The notes below the pieces were generated by a model. That model was not told where the DNA came from, searched no databases, and was given only the letters and a program-made list of their open reading frames with translations. Of a stretch of DNA of 64,000 nt, positions 58,774 through 64,000 are shown piece by piece. This DNA comes from Sugiyamaella lignohabitans (Eukaryota > Ascomycota > Dipodascomycetes > Dipodascales > Trichomonascaceae). The stretch's first letter is position 1. The number at the start of each line of letters is the position of its first letter. The DNA lies in NCBI RefSeq assembly GCF_001640025.1, contig NC_031672.1, positions 4,278,001 through 4,342,000 of the forward strand. Reading direction: 5' to 3'. The position numbers and the translations under genes were made by a program.

Positions 58774-60051
58774 TTAAAAAACAGTTCCATCACTGATGAT
58801 GTCGATAGGAGGCCCATTTGTGACGGGGCGAAGTTCAGCAGCAATTCTACGTCCAGCTTTCCAAGTACCTGCTTCGAGTAATTGTGGAAGGGAGAGCTGG
58901 GAACCGAGCTTCGCATTGACCTTGTCCAAGATGAGGTCTAGAAAGCCCACAGTGACAGCACGCCATTCAACAATAACGTCGGATTCAACTGGAAAAACTG
59001 GTACACTAGAGGCGGACTTGTCAGACGATGATGATGCCGATGCAATAGCGGATGGCTTGAGCGTTAGTACACCCATGTCAACAAGCAATCCTCCATTACG
59101 GTACTCTGGTAAGCCCGTTTGGAGAGACTCGCCTACAAATTCAAGATCTAGGTACTTTTTGATAGGTGTTAGCAAAGAATAGCATAGCCATTGAGTAAGC
59201 TTGTGGAACGGTACAAGGCTCTGCGAAGGATCTGAAACGATGTGAGGCATAGACGAGCATGGCCATGTATCTCCAAGAACGACGCCGTCAAGCTTGGTTC
59301 GTCCTTCCTGTGGCCAAATAGGACCCAATCCCTTCATCAAAGCATCCCACAACGTAGTCAGTGGAACAGTTCTTCCAATTGTCTTCTCATGGGATAGTAG
59401 ATAGTCAACCAAGTAACCGGGTCTAGCATCTGGCCCAAACAGCTGCTTGTTTTCCTGGAGAGCCTTGCCAAGTCTGTTCAACAAAGCTAACCTGCCATTG
59501 AATCCCTCCAAAGGATTGCTATCACTAACTTGCATCCCTGCTTTAAATGCATCCTCATTAAGGTTCACTAATGCTTTTCCATCAACTCTATAAGGATCCT
59601 GATCTGGAAGAGATGAGAACAAACCATCTTTGAACATATGATAACAGGCAGTTGCCAGACCCTCACTACGATTAATTACCTGGCCCGACCCTTTCTCCAC
59701 ATACTTCCAATGCTTTCCAGCTCCAGCATCGAGCAGTACAGAAACCAAAAAGAGATCTATCAGACGAGTGGTCACTTCTTTCTTATCACTATCTGGCCAT
59801 AGACCAACCAGTTGGTCAATGCGAGGTACACCGCCTGCTTCAAAATGTTGCCATCTTCCATGAGGAGGGATCTTATCATATGCAGTTCCAAAATCATCCT
59901 GGATTGTTTTGATTGTATAATCAACCAATCCATCCAATTTTGAAAGGTCAACATCAAAATTGGTGAGCTGGTTGACAAGAGCCTTTTCAAATACAATCTT
60001 GCAGCGTGGTCTCACCGATTCAATAGATAAGAGGTAATCTGCTTTAGACAT
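58774..60051 (-). CDS. URC4: Uracil-catabolism protein Urc4 (DUF1688 family)
   Basis: A 425-residue protein of the DUF1688/Urc4 family, required for the alternative uracil degradation (URC) route described in Lachancea kluyveri and present in many fungi and bacteria. Its reaction is not defined. Family blocks: YLLSIESVRPRCKIVFEKAL at the N-terminus, PPHGRWQHFEAGGVPRIDQL near 65, VSVLLDAGAGKHWKYVEKGS near 108, GRLALLNRLGKAL near 185, then VVEWRAVTVGFLDLILDKVN near 370. No signal peptide or membrane span. It is divergent from a bacterial-type uracil phosphoribosyltransferase gene, which strongly supports the pathway assignment. ATG 60051 fits. Confidence 0.85.
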   Translation of the reverse strand: MSKADYLLSIESVRPRCKIVFEKALVNQLTNFDVDLSKLDGLVDYTIKTIQDDFGTAYDKIPPHGRWQHFEAGGVPRIDQLVGLWPDSDKKEVTTRLIDLFLVSVLLDAGAGKHWKYVEKGSGQVINRSEGLATACYHMFKDGLFSSLPDQDPYRVDGKALVNLNEDAFKAGMQVSDSNPLEGFNGRLALLNRLGKALQENKQLFGPDARPGYLVDYLLSHEKTIGRTVPLTTLWDALMKGLGPIWPQEGRTKLDGVVLGDTWPCSSMPHIVSDPSQSLVPFHKLTQWLCYSLLTPIKKYLDLEFVGESLQTGLPEYRNGGLLVDMGVLTLKPSAIASASSSSDKSASSVPVFPVESDVIVEWRAVTVGFLDLILDKVNAKLGSQLSLPQLLEAGTWKAGRRIAAELRPVTNGPPIDIISDGTVF

Positions 60052-60669
60052 CTTCTCTGTTCGGGTCTTAACAATTCCTAGAGTTCTAGGATTTCGTTCT
60101 TCTTTGTCTTGTTTTGCTCAATAATTTAAGCGCTATATGTCAACAAACACTAGCTCGAGAAGACTGTTGTAATAGTGTGTCTTTCAAATGTCAATGAGGC
60201 TCGCAAAAGCTAACAATTCGCTTCACAACAAATATTAGATACAATTATTAATATTCTTCCTGTAATTCAACTTAATTCTATCAGTCTTATCACTCAATGT
60301 CAAAATTCTGGCTACCAGGATTGACATCGAAACCCGCCCTCGGCCATCATATGACACGACCTGCTTATCTTATCATTCCGCCGCGTACATATCATGCATA
60401 AAGGTAAACATCAACCCGATTGTATGCATGATAGGCAGTACCAGCTAGTTACACGTCCTGCGACCTATCCGCAAATAGCATCCTTCCGTTATCTCATTCA
60501 CCCAACAATTGCTCATTTGTCAACTTTTCGAGCTGTTTGAATAAGCAAAATCATTTGAAATATTCAAAGTGGCATATTATCAGGCTGCAAAAGACTATAT
60601 ACCTACCCCTTCCGGTATCACCTCATCACCTGTTGTTGTAAAAGTACTATCCGATCTCTGTCCGTCACA
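60052..60669. promoter_or_regulatory. Divergent URC4-URC6 promoter
   Basis: A 618-bp region with an 11-bp inverted pair TATCATGCATA (60390-60400) and TATGCATGATA (60423-60433) centred between the genes, and CGCCCTCGGCC and CCGCCGCG segments nearby (60334-60385) that could bind a Zn2Cys6 factor. The shared promoter suggests uracil-dependent co-induction. Confidence 0.55.
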
Positions 60670-61696
60670 ATGTCTTTAGGCTCCAACGTTCATGAATCCA
60701 AGCACCCTGTTCTCAAGGCCAAAATCTCACAATTGCGGTCGAAATCTGTTAGTTCGTCGAGGGATGTTCGAACCCTTACGAATGAGATTTCGCAAATTCT
60801 CGCTATTGAGGCTTCCGCCACAAATTTCGAGGTAACCGATGGGCCAATGGTAAGTACAACAGGCATCACTTGATATTAATCAATTGAGTTATCTTCGTGC
60901 TCTACTAACTGATTATAAGGGTATTTCAGCATTGGGTTATGAATACACTAGCAAGCGGGCAGTTCCTCAAAAATATGTTCTGGTCCCCATCCTTCGGTCT
61001 GGTCTGTCAATGCTTGAAGGTAAGAGATCTCATGATCTAGCAGTGCCTTCAGTGTCTGGGACTCCATTCCAGACCTGATCACTTCTCTCATTTGATCGAA
61101 CTGAGCATTGGTGATAGATATACTAACACAATTAACAGCGTTTCAAACCTTGTTGCCAGACGAGAGTGCACCTGTGTATCATTTAGGCATTTTTAGAGAT
61201 TCGAACACCCTTGTTCCAGTTGAGTACTATAACAAGCTTCCCGATGTAACGACTCCTTACAGCATGGCGTTTATTATTGACCCCATTATTGCTACTGGTG
61301 GGACTGCTCTAGCCGTTATCCAGACTCTTAAAGAATGGAATGTGTCAAAGATTGTCTATGTAGCAGTCATTGCATCCCACCATGGTCTCCAAAGCGTGGC
61401 ACGTCACCACCCCGATATTGACTTCTACGTTGGAGAAATCGACGCTTCCATTTCAGACACAGGATACATTGTCCCTGGGTAAGTAACAGAACATCCGGTT
61501 CTAACACTTGCGACTCAACAGCCTGTCTCATATCACAAGACTGGCATTGTGAACGCAACGACTCGAGCGCAGGGAGAGGAGCAGCGGGGTCTGGGGCGGA
61601 GCCCCGGCCCAAGTAGGCAATCAGGCTACAGAAGCTCGTACTAACTGAAAAAGAATAGGCGACATTGGAGACCGACTCCACTCGACCACACATTAG
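60670..61696 (+). CDS. URC6: Uracil phosphoribosyltransferase of the URC pathway (four exons)
   Basis: Exons 60670-60849, 60920-61019, 61139-61478 and 61654-61696 make a 220-residue bacterial Upp-type enzyme (uracil + PRPP to UMP). HESKHPVLKAKISQLRSKSV opens it; VPILRSGLSMLE, DPIIATGGTALAVIQTLK (the PRPP-binding motif) and YIVPG-IGDIGDRLHST are conserved. Splice phases agree at all three introns. Acceptors have CTAAC 5-14 nt upstream; in intron 3 the AAAAAG acceptor gives PGIGDIGDRL, the expected Upp ending, while the TAG 5 nt later would shift the frame. Intron 3 (175 nt) contains a GC element half. Pathway role inferred from the URC4 neighbour; a plain FUR1-like salvage role is possible. 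Confidence 0.82.
61559..61610. repeat. GC foldback element half copy J, inside URC6 intron 3
   Basis: CGACTCGAGCGCAGGGAGAG, then GCAGCGGGGTCTGGGGC, then GGAGCCCCGGCCC, a truncated right half in the plus orientation. It lengthens this intron to 175 nt against 70-119 nt for the other URC6 introns, while the branch site and acceptor 30-45 nt downstream remain intact. Confidence 0.8.
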
Positions 61697-61843
61697 TAGC
61701 ACGCAGACTGATAGATAATATATATAGGAGAAAAAGTAAGTTCCCAGCAAAAATTGCAATTTGTTTGTTAATTTTTCATTACATCAACACAAAGAAAAGC
61801 ACAGAAGATACTTTTAGTTTTTATAGTTTTGAAATTACATTGT

Positions 61844-62778
61844 TTATTGGGCAACAGTGATCTCAATGTTGACACCAGCCTCCATGTTGTAGGCGGTGAT
61901 CTTCTTGACCATCTCACCGGTGGATTGGATGTCAATCAATCTCTTGTGGATTCTCATCTCATAACGATCCCAAGTCTTGGAACCCTCACCATTGGGGGTC
62001 TTTCTGGTGGTGATCTTAAGGACCTTGGTGGGGAGTCTGACGGGACCCTTGGCGTAAAGGCCGGAAGCCTTGGCACGTCCGAGGAGATCAGAAGAAACTA
62101 TTTGTTGTTAGTAAAAGAGTAAAATACTGGGAAATCCACTGACGGTCGACATTGGGAATCTTTAGTAGAATGTGATGGACTAGGTATGGACACCCAAGAT
62201 ATCTTATATTAGTGGAAATATAAGATAGAGATACTGGGAAAATGAAGACAATAGACAGACAATACAGCACTAAAATAATCATGTTGTCGAATATACTTCA
62301 AATTACTAGAGGGCATTAGACTTTGGAGCCTAGTCAATCCCCGCTCGTCGCTAATGACATTCGCCAAATAGTCAATAAAAACAAGGTAAATATCATTTGT
62401 TGTATCACATTTTATCGATTTAAGTCGAATGCTTTAAGCTATACTTTTGCTGAGATAAATGGTCTGTCTAAAATATTGAGTAGCAGACTCTAGTCGCTTT
62501 TTAAGACTGTTGATATGTCGAAAGCCTTCTTTTGCTATATCGTTTATTCGAATTGTCTCGTCAAACTTCTTTAGATGCTGTATCGTTCCGCTATTTCTTG
62601 CTTCATATTCCTCGTCCAACCCGTCCACCCATTCGTCTAACCACTCCCTCTATGATGACCCGTCGTTAATTCAATACACACCCTTCTCAATCTTCTTGAC
62701 ATCAGTCGAAGTGATGGTGATTCTGATCTTGATGATGTTTTGCTCAGCCTCGGGGGCCTTCTCCTTGTTGTAACTCAT
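61844..62778 (-). CDS. RPS20: 40S ribosomal protein uS10 (two exons)
   Basis: Exon 1 62682-62778 and exon 2 61844-62097 join across a 584-nt intron (62098-62681; donor GTGTGT, branch TTACTAAC, acceptor AATAG) to give 116 residues. uS10 is a small-subunit head protein near the mRNA entry and beak. The product begins [20 protein letters not shown], continues [19 protein letters not shown] across the junction, then [20 protein letters not shown] and ends VNIEITVAQ, matching yeast Rps20 along its length. A long first intron is typical of yeast ribosomal protein genes. The intron contains an unexplained sense-strand open frame of about 70 codons (62437-62646). Confidence 0.93.
62437..62646 (-). 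other. Protein-like open frame inside the RPS20 intron
   Basis: A sense-strand frame of about 70 codons between stops inside the intron, without an ATG. Its translation is rich in charged and aromatic residues ([37 protein letters not shown]) and helical in character, unlike random AT-rich intron. It is in a frame different from RPS20 exon 1. Family not recognised. It could be an alternative exon, a fossil exon or chance. Confidence 0.35.
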
Positions 62779-63735
62779 TTTGAATGGTTTTATGTGTTGC
62801 ACTGAAAGAGAGCGTCTCTACTGGATCGAACTTTTGGTCGTTAATTTCAGGAAGTAACTCAAGCACTGTCTGAGTGGGTGGTGTGAATTTTCCGAGTCAA
62901 CTCGTGCGGTGAACCTGACTGCATGCAGTAATGTGTGACTGTATCCATTCCTAAATAGGAAATGCACTCACTTACCTGCTAGATACGCACTCGGCAATTG
63001 GGCACATCACGTGATGTGCATGAGGATTATAGGATGAGTGTGAATAAAGAACTGAGCTCTCGTTCAATGTAGATTCTGATTCACTCAAGGAATTTGTGAA
63101 CATTATATAATTTGTTAGCTATTTATTATCTAGATGCTGAGGCTTTCGGTGCGAGCCCTCTAGCCAGTCATAGTGGTGACTGTCATGTCGCTGAATTGAC
63201 CCTGCATATATGACTATGTATAAGATGAGACATGTTATAGGTTACCATGAATAGCATATATTCTACCTATAACTGCTAATTTCATAATAAGTTTAAAACA
63301 CTGGGATTCCATATGACTATCTTTGATTTGCCATTGCTCAATAACAAATTGTCTCGTACTTTGATATGTCATTATACCCGTCAAATCTGCTCCAGGTTTC
63401 TTACCTTACTATGCACGGTCCTCGTCATGCACATTCGACGCGATTAACCCGATAAACAATTTGATCAGACGCGTCAGTATCCTAAACCAGTTAATTAATA
63501 TCAACCTACAGCTCCTCTGATTGACGTGAAATATTTAGGCGGTGGGTACAGACCAGTTGCTTTATTGTCAATCCGAGTTATTTATTTATTTTTGATGATA
63601 TCCGTATATATCTTCACAGGAATCACTAGACTTTCACTTTAGTTTCGGATACTTCAGTGTTTAAATACTATAGGTTGATATCGTCATTGATCTGAAGTAT
63701 ACTGTCAAATTGGCAACAGTCAATGGGCTATTGCC
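62779..63735. promoter_or_regulatory. Divergent region between RPS20 and the next gene
   Basis: A 957-bp region with no gene recognised. CCTAAATAGG occurs at 62951-62960 as a short palindrome of CArG/MADS-box form, CATCACGTGATG (palindromic E-box) at 63005-63016, and an AT-rich TTATTTATTTATTT run at 63580-63593. It should hold the RPS20 promoter and that of the truncated plus-strand gene. Confidence 0.45.
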
Positions 63736-64000
63736 ATGAATTCTTCCAGTCAATCTGAATCACCAACTCAACGTTTGGGTAGAGGTCAATTTGATACCTA
63801 TCCCATTTCACCTTGCTCCTCAATAAAACGACACAAATCGCGTTCGACATCAACTAATGGACATGATAATGTCACCTTCTCTAATAACGATGATACAGAA
63901 TCATCTCCCTCTTTGAGAAGGCGACGGTCCCAAATTCCTCAAGTCTCCTTTTATTTAGCCTCAGAATCATCACCCTCTCGTAACTTAGAACCATGCTCTC
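63736..64000 (+). CDS. Unrecognised Ser-rich protein, N-terminal part (cut by window edge)
   Basis: An open frame starting at ATG 63736 that runs without stop to the end of the window (88 codons). The visible part is Ser/Pro/Arg/Asn-rich and disordered, with basic-Ser patches (KRHKSRS, LRRRRSQIPQ) and S/TP motifs. That composition, the continuous frame and the preceding promoter-like AT-rich region make a genuine gene likely, but no domain is in view. Confidence 0.55.
   Translation, partial: MNSSSQSESPTQRLGRGQFDTYPISPCSSIKRHKSRSTSTNGHDNVTFSNNDDTESSPSLRRRRSQIPQVSFYLASESSPSRNLEPCS

Noticed and set aside
61829..62122. A 97-codon plus-strand frame
   Set aside because: Exact antisense of RPS20 exon 2, which has a clear ribosomal protein match.
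62434..62628. Independent small gene in the RPS20 intron
   Set aside because: The open frame has no ATG, so it is kept only as an unexplained observation, not a gene call.
1..64000. CRISPR arrays, integrases, prophage, retrotransposon or viral genes
   Set aside because: None seen; gene structure and introns are those of a yeast nuclear chromosome and no reverse transcriptase or transposase motif appears.

Overview
This is a nuclear segment of an early-branching budding yeast (Saccharomycotina). Its genes are compact, lie on both strands and mostly have one exon. The introns I could place (about 57-584 nt) begin GTAAGT, GTATGT or GTGTGT. Most carry a CTAAC branch site only about 4-14 nt before the acceptor AG, an arrangement typical of Yarrowia and Trichomonascaceae-type yeasts. 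The gene content fits: orthologues of GYP8, GON7, PFK2, SPE1, BPL1, YCS4, THO1, QCR10 and RPS20, a uracil-catabolism (URC4-URC6) pair that S. cerevisiae lacks, and filamentous-fungus-like metabolic genes. A Trichomonascaceae yeast (Sugiyamaella/Blastobotrys-like) is my best guess. This is inferred, not proven.

Layout. 0.5-9.5 kb is housekeeping and cell-cycle: an Atos/FAM214-like protein, a Gyp8/TBC1D20-type Rab GAP, a Cak1/Csk1-like kinase, a RING protein with SUMO-interaction-like motifs, the KEOPS subunit Gon7, and a divergent pair of unrecognised KEN-box proteins. 9.6-16.8 kb has phosphofructokinase and ornithine decarboxylase, separated by a 2.9 kb intergenic region. 17.5-34.6 kb is a metabolic block: two SDR/epimerase-like proteins, an AIF2/FSP1-like flavoprotein, tRNA-Asp, a LigB/DODA-type extradiol dioxygenase, a CaiB/BaiF CoA-transferase, an enol-lactonase-like hydrolase, an NTF2/SnoaL-like protein, a membrane-GNAT fusion and a type I sulfatase. 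Several of its promoters share TCCGAYA-type sites, so it may be a co-regulated catabolic neighbourhood. 34.9-63 kb returns to core genes: BPL1, a secreted/GPI-like protein, condensin YCS4, an RRM protein, THO1, a BCAS3-like WD40 protein, a membrane-tailed septin-like GTPase, a FIST-like mitochondrial protein, QCR10, URC4, URC6 and RPS20. The right edge cuts a new gene.

The most unusual structures are not ordinary genes. A family of GC-rich foldback elements (about 137 bp when complete; inverted ends, each itself a hairpin) occurs about ten times, always outside exons. One copy lies inside a URC6 intron, and one pair forms a perfect 64-bp inverted repeat. Between QCR10 and URC4 a spliced, apparently almost non-coding transcript seems to carry a box C/D snoRNA whose guide matches a known 25S rRNA methylation region. 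The long RPS20 intron holds a protein-like open frame of about 70 codons on the sense strand.

Starts given here use the first plausible ATG. Several longer open frames begin only at TTG or GTG and were trimmed.
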